NCBI GenBank assembly: GCA_016806645.1
Contig: JACSYO010000551.1
Location: 193,501 to 257,500 of the forward strand
DNA length: 64,000 nucleotides
Source of the DNA: Ophiodon elongatus
Taxonomy: Eukaryota; Chordata; Actinopteri; Perciformes; Hexagrammidae
Direction: 5' to 3'
Positions 13,151 through 25,600 of the stretch are shown here, one piece after another (the first letter of the stretch is position 1; the number at the start of each line of letters is the position of its first letter). Both the position numbers and the translations under genes were made by a program. Under the pieces are notes generated by a model that was not told the DNA's origin, did no database searches, and was given only the letters and a program-made list of their open reading frames with translations.

Positions 13151-16049
13151 GAACCCGGTGGCTAACGTTCTGACCACCAGTTGGCCTCTGGCGACAAGGG
13201 CCAATATTTTGGGTGTACGGGTGGAGTCAACAGGTGTCCTGATCACGGACATCCAGGCCAAGACTTCCTCTTCCGTGCACCGACCATTGTTAACAGTCCG
13301 AATAGCAACTTAATTAAGTTTTCCACGACCAGATTGTTTTCGTTCATATGAATGTGGATAAATAAAATTTAAAAAAAATCCACCTTCTTTTGCTCTCCAC
13401 ACGGACCGTTTACCTGCATCCACCCAAAGCCCGCTCAAACGTGATTGGTCGATACTACTCAGACTGCAAATGGAAACCGGAATACTTTCGATACCAAAAT
13501 CTCATCTCATTGCCTAAAGATTCTGCAATCACATGCAGATATCTGTTTATGGAGATTACAAAACAATTACAAAGGCCACAGTTGTGTATTTTACTTGACG
13601 CTGCCACGGGGCCCATTGTGTCATAATCCTAGTGTGCACTAAAATTAAATCGTGTAAACTTTAATGTGAGGCTAAAAGAAATGTCCAGAAAGTTCTTCCA
13701 TTGTGGTTTTGTGGCTGAGAGGGAGGGGGGGGGGGCTCCATGACCTTGAGGACCAGCCATGTGTCCATGCCGTGTGACCCAGTTCATGTGCAGCACCCTC
13801 GCACGCTTGCTTGTGCCATCACCAGTAGTCCAGGTGATAAACAGGAGATAAATCATGTCACAATGAATACTTAATTTTTTTCCTGGAAGACTTTCACAAC
13901 AAGCACGGCGTCAAGGTTCTGCGTTTCGCAGCAGCATCGCATCAGTCACACTTTGGAGATGGTGTTTGTGTGCTCAGTGTGCCAGCGGCCATGAAATGTA
14001 TGTGAAGCCGGCGGTGAAGACGGCTAAAGATAACACATGACAGCATAATAGGCGTTGGGCTGCAGAGGGGGGAATAGGGGAGGCAAATATGACTTGACAC
14101 TTTTCTCTAGCTGTTTCACTCCTTCCAGTAACACCCTGTCCACACAGCAAAAGCAATACGTCAGCGGCACAACATCAGCAGCGGCAGTCCCCCCGTCGGG
14201 GGCTGTCCTGGACCTGTTCAAACGGATTTGCCAGACCTCACAGCCCAAAGTTCACTATCAAGAACTCGATCACCAGTCGAGAAGAGAAAAGTCCAGTCCG
14301 TGTTGTCTGTAGCTGCGTCTGTGGTTGTGTATCGCTCGCTCTGCGTAGGGAAGGAGTAAGAAAGGCAATAATAAAAGACCATTTTTTGTATCCTTTAAGC
14401 CTTATCTTTAGTGGACCTTTACCCTTCAAACTAGGTTTCTTGTTGACTTAGACTGGTGTCAGAGTTGAGGGGCAGTGAAGAGCTGTTGACCGATGACGTC
14501 CAGAGCTATGTAGTAATATGACATTTTGTTGACTTGAGTTCTGCTTTGCTGATACCGTGTACAGCAAACGGACCAATGAGCTTCCTTTGTGTGACGTGAA
14601 GCTGTTTTAGGCATAGCAAACCGAGTTTTAGAGCATGAAAAGAAACTTTCTAAACATATGAAATGAATGATGAAAATGATTGAGTCGCTGTCGAACCCAA
14701 ACCCTGTTTCCCTGGCTCTCCTCTTCTCCCTGCCTCACACTGTTTGATGTTTTTACAGAGAGGATGGAGGGAGGGATTTTTCCTCTGATCTTTCAGCATC
14801 CACTGTTTCTCAACCACATTCTGAAAAACATACTCCTTATCTCAAGGTGAATTTTAGGAGCAGCGTGATTGCATACCAAGTCAATGGAAACACACGATTA
14901 GACCTACATTTGCCTCTGGCGGTGAACATTGTTGAAATAGTTAAAAAAGATGTCAGCTTCAGCGACAGACTTGCACTCATCCTGAGCCTTTGAGATGAAA
15001 GGAGGAACATTGGCTTTGTTTTCTGTCCGAGCACACCTTCAGAATGGTTTCATATCATTAACTCAGGTCTGTTTGCCCGGTTAGTACGGCTCATTTGGGC
15101 TGCTGGTGCGGACCAACTATCAGAACCAGGCCCTCCTGAAAAGGTGGGCCTGCTTTTAAGCGTACTCTGGTGTGGTTCGAAGAGCAGGAGACTGCAGCAA
15201 CCAGCGGAGCAACCAGAAACATAACGATGCCAAAGCAACCCTTTCATAATGCTAAAATGCTCCTTTAACCACTTCGGCCTCGCTGATCATTTTAAAGGAC
15301 TCCAAACGACTTCAGGTCAGATGCGGTCCTCAGTGACACACAACACAACGAACTCTCCCAGAGAACTTGTTGACCTCAAACCCACGCTCACCGCTCAGAC
15401 CTCAGCAAACACACACCTGACTTCCCACTGGTTTACAGAGATAGGGATTTCTGCAAAGAATGACTGACGATGTCCCGAAGCCTCGTTTACCGCTCTGAGC
15501 AGCTTCAGCCCTCATTTAGCACATAAATAGAACCATTAATCTTTGATAAGACAACAGCTGGTCGTAATAATAGAAGCACTTTTGTGCTGTTATGTTGAGA
15601 CAAGCGGCAGGACATTTTCTCATGGAGAGGTCGTGGAAGATACCCGCCATCTGCACTCGCTTCATTACTCCTCCTCTATAAAGACAGGGGAAAGGGAGCT
15701 GTTGAATTGGCTTCATCTTTCAGATCCCAGTGTAATCGCTTTCGGCTGACAAGAATGTGCCACCACTGACTGTGATATGCATGAGGGAGGCCTGGATATC
15801 ATTCTGTGTGGCCTATTTTTTTTTTTTTAATCTCTCTGCATTTAAGAATACAGCAATCTCAAACTGCCTTGAAAACAACATCTTTCGTTGCTCCAGAGCC
15901 GCTGTGAAAGTTCAGGTAGACTATGTGAACATTCCTCCTCTATGGGTTTATCCTCATCCTCACATTTGAAAACAGTCTGCTGGTGGCCTGGCTGTGCACA
16001 ATTTGCAGCAAAATAATAAAAAAAAAGCTCTGTTCGTGACACATGGCAC
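13151..16049. other. No gene recognised; sstr2 upstream region
   Basis: No coding exon recognised. A G9 run lies near 13726. Confidence 0.4.
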
Positions 16050-16633
16050 CAGAAAAAAGAACCAACTCTGCATGACTCCAAATCCGCCGGACACCGACGC
16101 GCACGGGGTGACGCGCTCAACGTTTGGACTGATCTGTCTCTCTGTCTCTGTGTCTCTCTCTCTGTCTGTCTCTCTGTCTCTGTCTGTCTCTCTGTCGCCG
16201 GTGCAGCCGTGCGTCCTGCCGCTCTGACTGATGCCTCGTCACAGGGGATTCGCTGCCAAGACTTTCTCCGTGGACGCAACGCACTGAGAGCGCAGCGCGG
16301 CTTTTTTTCTTTTTTTTCTGAAACACGTTCTGTCAAAGTCCAAGTTTCGGTTTACAAACGCGGATTATTTCTTAGAGGTGGTAAAAGAATAAAAAAAAAT
16401 ACCTGAGAGACGTAGTACAACCACGAGCTCTGACGAAGGGGGCGAGTGGGCGGTTGAACGCCGGCGCCGTGCGTAATACCCGGGAGCAGGTGGATGGAGA
16501 GGCTGGGGCGGGATGCAGCTTCCCAGCAGGTCAGAGCCGCTCCGGAGCGGCTGGACTCCATATCCTCTGCTGAAGGACTCTTTGCCACGATGGACTTGAT
16601 ATGAAGAGGACGTTTTCTGTTTTCAATTCCAAA
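16050..16633 (+). promoter_or_regulatory. sstr2: CpG-rich promoter and probable non-coding first exon of sstr2
   Basis: This stretch is much richer in CpG than its surroundings and lies 2.1 kb upstream of the sstr2 start codon. It ends at a strong donor, AAA|GTAAGT (exon end 16633). The matching acceptor would be CCCCTCTCAG ending at 18735, five bases before the start ATG. Two short upstream ATGs occur near the exon end (16590 and 16601). The transcription start is not determinable; no clear TATA box is seen. A first non-coding exon is inferred from the splice signals only. Confidence 0.5.
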
Positions 16634-17579
16634 GTAAGTGATGCTAGTGTCATTCTGTGCACTTCGTTTTGTACCTGTTTTAATGGTGCTCCTTAAATGT
16701 GTCCTCATCTAACGGCATTTCTGTGTGGACCTCTGCCGTTGCACACTTTGTTACAATAGTCAGGTCTATTTCATCTGATAAAAGTTACATGTGTTGCTTG
16801 TTTGTTTGCAATGAAGTACCGCACACGTTCATTCATGGCGCAGAGGTCGTTTCGTTGTTGCCACTCAAATACAATTAATGGATTCAAAAGAAACCCAAAA
16901 CCCACAACATGAGCTTCATGCGCACCCTGAGACCTGGTGATGCCAGTCGGTGTAAGAGGCGGGTTAACAGGGAGAGTTTGTAAAAAAGAAATAGTGAGCG
17001 AGGTTTGTCATTCAATCAACAGGTCAAAGGTTTGACAACCCGCAGCAGACATTTTCTGTCGGAGTTTCCACTTTGCTGTGACTGAAAGCCAGTGTGCAGT
17101 GGTCTGTCACACAGCCTGCAGGGCGCTGTGAGGCTGCTGCTGCTGTTTCCCTGCAGCACTCCGTCTGCGCTGAGATCAAATGCAGCTCCTTCACCTGAGA
17201 GTCCTTGTGAGCCCATTGAGAGGAGTTTTAATAGGCAAGCAAATCCCCCAATTTAGTCTTTAATAATGCAATTACCCTGCTTAATGATTCAACTCCAAGA
17301 TGTTATCAAAAAATACCCACACTGACACATTAATGAGCCTGTACATCCCCTTTGGTTCTGGTATTATCGATGGCCGTCTGTGATTAGTTTCTTTTGATAA
17401 AAATGACAATAATCCTCAGTAAAGTCTAACGTTTGCATGCATACACATTCACCTCATTCACCACACATAGACACAAGTATATTGTGCTTCATCTTCAATG
17501 ACCAATGGCACCCAACAATATCCCTCAGTAGCACAAAGTGGGCCCACAATCACATGTAATTGAGGTAAATCTGTCACTG

Positions 17580-17582
<3 letters not shown>

Positions 17583-17634
<52 letters not shown>
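17583..17634. repeat. (GA)n microsatellite in sstr2 first intron
   Basis: Uninterrupted GA over about 52 bp. Confidence 0.95.
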
Positions 17635-17637
<3 letters not shown>

Positions 17638-17765
17638 ACAGGCCGAGCTGTTTGTCCCCGAGATCAATTGAATAAACATTTGTCTTCTGCAGCGCGGTGC
17701 CCTCGTCGTGCTCTCGCTCAGGTGTACCTTTTTTTTGCATATATGCATACGTGGGGGAGACAAGC

Positions 17766-17830
17766 GCACACACACATACACACACACACATACACGCACG
17801 CACACACACACACACACACACACGCATGCA

Positions 17831-17873
<43 letters not shown>
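17766..17873. repeat. (AC)n microsatellite in sstr2 first intron
   Basis: AC repeats interrupted by ACGC and ATAC. Confidence 0.95.
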
Positions 17874-17875
<2 letters not shown>

Positions 17876-18375
17876 ATGCACACGCCTGACCTGGACTACT
17901 TGACTCTGTGTAGCGTTGGTAGGATTTATAGTCTCGGTCTGTGTTAGAAAGTGAGAAAAAGAGCATTAAGACCAGATGAGATCCAGCTGATAGTTTGTCA
18001 CTGAACACAGACGCATGATCTGCTGTCATGCTGAGTTTTGGTCCCCCCCACCATGCCTGCACATTTTTGTGAAATGTTAATCTAGATATCGTACTCAGCG
18101 CAAAAAAACCGTTGAATGAGTGTTGTGACATTGAAGCTGTGTGTTTGGTTGAGTCAGCGCGAGGCGTGTGTGTGTGTTGAGTCTCTGAGCCCTCCCCAAT
18201 GTGTAAGGAGGACATGTCTGGAGTATTCTGGACAGAGAATATTTTACATGTTTCTCTGATTGAAGATGTGAAAGCAGTTATGTAACCTTGCAACTGTTGC
18301 CATGGATCTTAAAGGACCATTATTATTTGTTGAAGCAATACTGAGTTTGTCATCCAAACTTACCGTTCTTTCTGT

Positions 18376-18376
<1 letters not shown>

Positions 18377-18412
<36 letters not shown>

Positions 18413-18416
18413 ATAG
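18377..18416. repeat. (CT)n microsatellite in sstr2 first intron
   Basis: CT repeat with two TATCT interruptions. Confidence 0.9.
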
Positions 18417-18740
18417 ATCTATCTTGCTCTTTTTCTGTTTCTCTATAGCTGGGATGTGATACTTGTGGTTCCACGTTAATAAAAATCTCCAGTCATCCCG
18501 TTCCCCAGAGCCCCAAACCCGTAGAGCCAAAAGTGTCAAATTCCTCCGTTCAGCTAACAACTTGAGGTCCCTTTGTCCTCTTTTCAACAGTCTTGCATGG
18601 TAACATGAATGCTTTCAAACATGTAATCTCAAACCCAATGATATCTAACTTCTCCCAACTCCTTTATGAGTTACATCTTTACCCGTTGCCATCTTTAGAC
18701 ACTTGGAACCCTTTGATAGCCTAAACCCCTCTCAGCCGTC

Positions 18741-19128
18741 ATGGCCTTGGATCAGTGGCCCTTTCTCCCAACCCCCCCAAACATCTCCATGCCCGAGCCC
18801 CTCCTGTACGACAGCTACATCCAGGGCAACGAGTCCGACCTGGACCTGAACATCTCCAAGACCAGGGAGTCTCACCAGGACAAGACCAGCTCCGTGGTCA
18901 TCACCTTCATCTACTTCATGGTGTGCGCCGTGGGGCTGTGCGGCAACGCCCTGGTCATATATGTCATCCTGCGCTACGCCAAAATGAAGACGGTGACCAA
19001 CATCTACATCCTGAACCTGGCGGTGGCGGATGTTCTGTGCATGATGAGCCTGCCGTTCATCGCGCTGCAGCTGGCCCTGGTGCACTGGCCCTTTGGAGAG
19101 GTGCTGTGCAGGCTGATCATGACTGTTG
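18741..19128 (+). CDS. sstr2: sstr2 coding exon 1 (N-terminus to start of TM3)
   Basis: Encodes residues 1-129 plus one base of codon 130. Includes the glycosylated N-terminus, TM1 with GNALVIY, TM2 with NLAVAD, and the extracellular Cys before TM3. The donor is G|GTAGGT. Reading into the intron meets a stop at 19290-19292. Confidence 0.93.
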
Positions 19129-21566
19129 GTAGGTGTGAAGCAGAGGAGCTAAAGGTGCAACCTGGGAAAAGCAGTTTTACAGGGGCAAAGAAATACGTTT
19201 GGCTTCCTCAAGAGGGAAATTATCATGAATTCATTAACTGCTGTGGTTGCAATTTAAAGATAAAGATTTGTATTTTTTACCAAAAATGTTAACACTTTAG
19301 TTGTTTGTTCAAAATCTTAGATATGTAGGTGTCTTAAGGGAATAGTTTCTTATTTTGGGGAATACTCTTAGCTAAGCCAACCGTCTCCAGGCTGCGGCTT
19401 CATCTTTTAATAAGCATGTCCTCCCACAATGTTGAACTGTTTCATGAAGTGTAGCAGTGTTGTATTCAAGACCACCTAAACCGAGACCATGGTTCGAAAG
19501 TCATGACCAAGATTATAGATATTTAGACTTTAGTTGCAATTCCAACCGTGTTGACCATCCTAGCTGTCTTTCTAACAGCATTTATCACACTTAATACACC
19601 TCCTGTTTCAATGAAAAGAATAAGCATGAGCAATGACTGCAAGTGTTACCTGATACACACCCTCATTTTACTTTTCTCTCTCCACTCTCTCCCCTTTCCA
19701 GACTCTCTCAATCAGTTCACCAGCATCTTCTGTCTGACGGTGATGAGCATCGATCGGTACTTGGCTGTGGTCCACCCAATTAAGTCCACAAGATGGCGGA
19801 AGCCCCGCGTGGCCAAGCTAATTAACCTGACAGTATGGGGTGTGTCGCTGTTAGTCATCCTCCCCACTCTGATCTTTAGTGGCCTTAACAAGGTGCCCGT
19901 GTGTGGGATCGTGTGGCCGGAGCCCCAGGATGTCTATTACACGGCCTTCATAATCTACACCTTCTTCATCGGGTTCTTCTTGCCGCTGGCAGTCATATGT
20001 CTGTGCTACCTGTTCATCATAGTCAAGGTGAGAGCCCGCCTCCACGTGGGGCATTATAATATGGTAACAATATATGTGTGTTACTGGCTACAAGACTAGA
20101 ATGTTGATCAAACATCCAATCGTTACCAACATTGTCGAAGCATTTTGCTCCCCGCGAGTCATGTTTATGTATTCAAATGAATTTCTCAATTAAATTTTTT
20201 TAATAATATTTACTTTTACAGTAGCACACCAGAGTAGCTGTGTGTTTGAAGACGGGCCCTGGAAGGCTGTCCAGGCTAGCGAGGGAAATTGAACATTTCA
20301 CAGGCATTAGTTGAAACCGTTATTGGGATATTGTTGAAAATACAGTGGATGGTAGGAAATGTATTTTTAATAGACTTTGAGAGGTGGGTTTAAAGGAACA
20401 AAAACATGATTTAGTGACAGAAGCATATAAAGAAGTCCAATGTTTTAATCAGGCTGACAGTATTTGTTTTGCCATCTTAATAGTCATTAAAATCATGTCT
20501 CTGGTGAGTTCGTATTTCCAAAATTTCTTACGTGAATTTTATAAGCGCCTGAATGACTAAAATGTTTGGCCTCCCTCCGCTAGCCATTTGGCTTGACCCT
20601 GGAACAGAGATATGAGCTACATCCCAATGTTAGGATTTTTAAAGCCTGTTTCCAAAGCTCTTAAAGGAATAGTTTGACATTTTGGTTTCAACACACTTAT
20701 TGGCTTTCTTGCCAGAAAGTTAGATAAGAAAACCGCTTCTCTACCTGTCTGCTAAAGCCAGCGGGCAGTTAGCTCAGTTTAGCATAAAGATTAGCATGTC
20801 TAAAAGTATTTTTAGTTCAAGTTTTAGCGCTCGGCCAAGAAATAATCCAGCACTTAACCTTACGTGAAACCACACTTGATGATTTTGCACTTCAGTTTAC
20901 CTTTTCACAGAGCCAGCCATTGCTGCTTCCTGTCTTAATGCTAAGCTAAGCTAGCAGTCTCCTAGTTGTAGTTCATATTGACAGACAGATATTAAAGTGG
21001 TATTAATTTTCTCATGTAAAAAAGCAAACAGATTTCTAACGTTTACTTTAAGATATATCTATGTCTCCTGATGTGAACAATTTGCATTTAAATTTGGGAG
21101 ATTTTAAGCCATTGACAGTCCATTCCTTTTCCAGGTAAAGTCATCCGGGATGCGGGTGGGTTCCACCAAGCGTAAGCGTTCTGAGCGAAAGGTGACACAG
21201 ATGGTGTCCATCGTGGTAGCGGTTTTCGTCCTCTGTTGGCTGCCTTTCTACATATTCAACGTCACCTCCGTCGCCAGCTCCATCAACCCCACCTCTGCCG
21301 TGAAGAGCACCTTTGACTTTGTGGTGGTGCTCGGCTACGCCAACAGCTGCGCCAACCCCATCCTGTACGCCTTCCTGTCGGACAACTTCAAGAAGAGCTT
21401 TCAGAACGTCCTGTGCCTGAAAAAGGTGGCGGGCCTGGACGAGATTGAGCGCAGCGACAGCCGGGCAGACAGGAGCAGGATGGTGAACGACGCTATGATC
21501 ATCAACGCCAACCTGGAGACTCACAACGCTGCCCTGCTCAATGGCGAGCTGCAGACCAGCATCTGA
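18741..21566 (+). CDS. sstr2: Somatostatin receptor type 2-like GPCR, three coding exons
   Basis: Coding exons 18741-19128, 19702-20027 and 21135-21566 join to 1146 nt (381 aa plus stop). All junctions are GT-AG, phases 1 and 0. It is a class A GPCR of the plasma membrane; the family binds somatostatin and couples to Gi/o, lowering cAMP and inhibiting hormone release. Visible: extracellular N-terminus with three N-glycosylation sequons (Asn14, Asn30, Asn37), seven hydrophobic segments starting near residue 52, the TM3 Asp130 that in SSTRs contacts the ligand Lys, the DRY motif, the SSTR signature YANSCANPILY in TM7, and a C-terminal QTSI PDZ-ligand tail. The LLNG-LQTSI tail and the VKSSG-RVGS-KRK third loop fit SSTR2 better than SSTR3 or SSTR5, though a few positions (PRVAKL, WPEP) recall SSTR5. 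The start Met is preceded by a plausible 3' splice site. Family certain; subtype about 85%. Confidence 0.93.
19331..19405. repeat. Fragment of the TTAGC-rich repeat in sstr2 intron 1
   Basis: GGGAATAGTTTCTTATTTTG followed by TTAGCTAAGCCAACCGTCTC resembles the left end of the 20661-21020 repeat. Confidence 0.5.
19702..20027 (+). CDS. sstr2: sstr2 coding exon 2 (TM3 to TM5)
   Basis: Follows a pyrimidine-rich acceptor ending CCCCTTTCCAG. Completes the Asp130 codon and carries SLNQFTSIFCLTVMSIDRY, intracellular loop 2, TM4, extracellular loop 2 with its conserved Cys, and TM5. It ends ...IIVK at an AAG|GTGAGA donor, phase 0. Confidence 0.93.
20661..21020. repeat. Teleost TTAGC-rich dispersed repeat in sstr2 intron 2
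   Basis: Contains AAAGGAATAGTTTGACATTT, TTTAGCATAAAGATTAGCAT and GCTAAGCTAAGCTAGCAG, motifs of a very widespread fish repeat. A fragment lies at 19331-19405 in sstr2 intron 1 and a longer relative at 53735-54045. Confidence 0.65.
21135..21566 (+). CDS. sstr2: sstr2 coding exon 3 (loop 3, TM6, TM7, tail)
   Basis: Starts after TTTTCCAG with VKSSGMRVGS, followed by a basic third loop, TM6 (CWLPFYIFNV), TM7 (YANSCANPILY) and the cytoplasmic tail ending QTSI, then TGA at 21564-21566. Strong GC bias at third positions is typical of a constrained coding exon in this AT-rich setting. Confidence 0.94.
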   Translation, partial: VKSSGMRVGSTKRKRSERKVTQMVSIVVAVFVLCWLPFYIFNVTSVASSINPTSAVKSTFDFVVVLGYANSCANPILYAFLSDNFKKSFQNVLCLKKVAGLDEIERSDSRADRSRMVNDAMIINANLETHNAALLNGELQTSI

Positions 21567-22600
21567 GGCGCGGCAGACACAACCAGGGAGGCCGGGGAGA
21601 CAGAGCAGTGGCGCTTATGGCTTCCAGACTGATGAGCTGGCTGTACAAAGCTAGTGACCCCTGTTCAAAGATGCGGGGGGCAGGAGGATGATTTAGCTGC
21701 TGCTCATGGACATGGACACATGAGCGACGTCGAAGAGAAGACTAAACAATTCCCTGAGGGGTTTCAGAGGTCAGCAAAAGTACATGCTCAAACCTCTTGC
21801 GATATGGGTTAATGAGGCAACGCGAGCTGGTTTGCCCCGAGGCGGTGCAGAAACTGTATCTTGGCTGAAGTGATTTTTTTAGAACTGCATTCAAGTGATG
21901 TTGCATCAAACATAAATACGAATGCTGTTCGTGCCCGCCAGCTCCAGGGTTTGTATCGAGTTGTCACGCAGACGGAAACCGAAAATCGAAACAAGACACA
22001 GGACCGGAGAAGGGACTGCTGTGGATCCACTGCAGAAACAGAGAGAGAGATCTGAGGGGATCGAGCACCATCCTTTACTCTCCTTAATGGAGTTTTTGAG
22101 AGCTGTGAAGGGGTCGGCATTGATTTCTCTGAATGTAGAAATACTGCTTGAAAAGTCAGCCAAACAACGCAGTGAAAAAAACAGCCAGGACTGTAATTCT
22201 ATGGAGACTTTGAAAGATAAAACTCAGAAGCCACAAGCCAAAGGTGAAAACGTTCATTGTCATGTTTTATTCATGCCAGCTGATTAGCCTAGTTTTAAAT
22301 GATCAACCAGGCAACAAAATGGCAAAGCTCTCCCAACTCTTTTCTCCCTCTTGCTGGCATCTCAACGGGAGAAGCCGCATTGATCCCACAAACTCTCAAA
22401 TTGAACATCCTGGATTATTGATCGAGGTGGAAGGATGCGAAAACATCACGACGGCCACTCTGACCGTTCTCCCTTTCAAACAGCTTAACTTTGTATATAG
22501 CCTTCAAAATGCTTTTCTGTCGACTCCTGGGGGCATCCTGACATGGATGACTCCAATCTGAGTTGCAATGGTATCCCCTGTTCTAAAAAAATCTGTATTA
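21567..22600 (+). other. sstr2: Probable start of the sstr2 3' UTR
   Basis: This follows the sstr2 stop codon directly. No conserved ORF is seen and no AATAAA is found close by; the first clear one in this direction is near 25497, so the 3' UTR end is unknown. ORFs here (for example 21922-22287) have no recognisable domains. Confidence 0.4.
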
Positions 22601-25600
22601 TTGTCATGCTTCAAGGACAGTTCTGAAACCATGTTTGTGAAAGCCATCATATGTACGTTATACTTCAGTGTGTCCGGGTCTTAACAGTAACTGCTCCCTG
22701 CGCCAGCGGTGCCATAGTAAAGGACCCATTTCTACTTGTAAAGTGCTGTGTTTGGAGTACATGTTGATATGTGGTCACTGCACTCAGCTTCACACTTGGT
22801 TCAGTCTGCCCGCGCTTGCAAAATTAATTGCCTAAATTTCACAGAAGGAAGAAAAACGTGTTATGGAGTCAGAGAGGGAGAGAGATGGGGGATGGGGAGA
22901 TACAGAGAAGGAGATTTAGTTTATTTATTATTAGATTTAACTTGCGTATGTACTATATCTACTGAGAACACAACACAAGAAAAACAAATAGCTCAACTCG
23001 CATCAATAGACCAAACATACAGTCCATTAATTGTCCCAAAAAAACCCGGTCAAAATTGAAGCAGCGGGCAGGGTCAAGCTCCAAAAACTATGGATCCTAT
23101 CTTTCCCAAGATGCACTTGGATAGCATCTTTTATCAGACCCTCCCAGTTTGTTGAATGCAGACGTCTTTCAAACCCTTGGTATTTTAAATGTACTGTACT
23201 AACTCAAGCGAGGATTTAGTGTTAACAGTCGGACTATTCACACAGAAAATACCAAAAGCACATATTGTTAAAATATGAATTGTATGCTCATATAATTGTA
23301 TACCAAATTCTACAAAAAAGCGTACTATTAACCTGTCAGGTGACCTTGACTCAATGCATCACACGTCTCTCGGTGACGTTCATTAGACTGGATTCATAGT
23401 GAAAACAATAAGCAGGCAGCAGCCATAGTTAATTGTGCTTACAACTCCAGCAGCCTATATCCCGTGCTCTTTATAATTAATGGCTTCTTGAGAGACACAA
23501 GACTGTCAGGATGCCAGATTGATTCATGGAATTATCAATCAATCAGTGGACCATCCTGAAGCTTACCATGTTTAGTTTTTTTTAGCCATGCTAGTGGCGT
23601 GGCTATGCCGGTCTGTCAGTTCACCACTTTGGTCCACATTGAAACGTCTCAACAACTATTGGATGGACTGTCATTTAAACTGGTTCAAACATTCAATGAT
23701 CCCCAGAGGATGAACTAATAACTTCAACGATCCCCTGACTGAACTTGTAGCACCACAATCAGCTCACATTTGTTCAGCACTTTAAGACCAAATACATGCA
23801 AAACTCATGACATTCGTATCAGTCACAATTTGACTTAATTATCAGCTTTTATAAATGAGCCAGCTGGTTAATCAGCTAGTTAGCTTGCTTGGTTAACTTG
23901 GCTGACTCCACTGAGCTACAGCCAAAGGAGCTACAACAAAAGACCAAGTCACAGTAAACCTTACCACTCCGTTAACGTTGACTGAATGAGCTATTTATAC
24001 ATTTCTGTTTGTGCACAGTGACTTTTCCAACGGACCTCCATGATGGTGCCACAGCTTGTTGCCAGGAGATTTGTCAAACAACTATATCGTAATAAGGTCA
24101 TCCGCCATATGCTGCGGGGTCCGATTCACTTCATCCCAGGATATCGGTCAAGTTAGAAGCCATCAATCAGTGCAATCAAAATACATGAGGAGCACAAGGC
24201 TTGTCCCGGGAGGTTACTGCAGAACAGAATCTGTCATGGCATTCTCTCCATGCCGTCATTGCTAGCAGGGTCGGTTACATCTTCATTCACAGGTCACAAT
24301 AGGAACTCACACTCACAGACATTTGCAGTCTTGCATGCAGGTACAATTCCAAGTAATGTTTAAAAAGACAAAAAACACTCTCTAGTCACAATGTGTCCAA
24401 AGCTCCTCGCACTGTGTGCAATAATGGGACGCATCACGATACCAAAGGCTTCATGGGTGAAACCGACAACCAGATTTGGATTGTCATTTGATTATCACAT
24501 GCAGATTATAACCTGTGAGTGACCCTGAAACATGCTGTATCGTTCTGTGTTTCTTTATTTGTCTGCAAACACCCGAGCTTTCAAGCCTGAAGTGCAAGAA
24601 CTATTCTCTTGTCATCCACAGTTCAATACTTCTGCTCTGTCCTATCCTCTTTATCTCTCTATCTCTTTCTCTGGCGTGCACTGCTGGTGAAGACTAATAT
24701 GAGCTGACACACATTTCACCCCCACCCAAACTCAATGAGCTGAAATGAACTGAACCATGCTGAAGGGAAACACACCATGCCCGCCATTGCCGCTGGCCAT
24801 TTCGGCATACTTAATGGAATTAATGTACTTAATGGAGCATTCTGATGTTTAGTAGATGTTGATAAGGCGGTTCGTGCCAAAACCAGTGTAAATGTAGCGC
24901 TAAAAGGACAGCTGAGGCAATGAGGCGGGGACCCGCAGTCGTTGCTTCCTTTGTAATTTCGTGAAATCAAGACCTAATTATCTCTCTGAAATTACATCAT
25001 ATTCTGTAAAAAAAAAAAAGAAGAAGAAGGAATTTGGGTTCATGGCTCTTTGTTCGCTGGGCACAATTCAGCGTCAAATGTGTCATTTAGTCTGGATTTC
25101 TGTCTGGTTCCTGCCGCCGTATAGTGTACAGAAGAGAGGAAGAAGCAGAGGAATGGGGAAACCTCTGCCTTCTTGCGCTCTGATTCTTTTTTTGGAAAAC
25201 ACAAGTTCATTTGGGAAGGGCTAGAACGTGCACTCCTGAGGATGCACCGTTCAATATTAATGTATTTGTGGTCTCCTCTGCTTGTTTGTGCATGGGGAGG
25301 GCTGCGTATCCCACCGTCTGTGTCCTCTCACGAACCAAAACCAGTGTTACACACTTACTGGGTGGATATACTCAGAAAAAAGGTACAAAGATGTACTTGA
25401 GTTTGGGTTCAGTTTGAGCAACAACTAATGCAACTTTGTCAACTTTTTTAGTTGTGATCAGCAGAAAATGAGTCATTCTTTTTGTTTTGGTCAAAGAAAT
25501 AAAATTATTTATACAGATTTCCCATAAGCTTAACGAAGCCACATTTGAGCCAAGCTGGTCGTAACTTACAAGCTTGTTTCTGACGGTGTACAGCCATGGA

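Noticed and set aside
18741..21566. Naming the receptor sstr5 or sstr3
   Set aside because: The QTSI tail and third-loop sequence favour sstr2, though a tree was not made.
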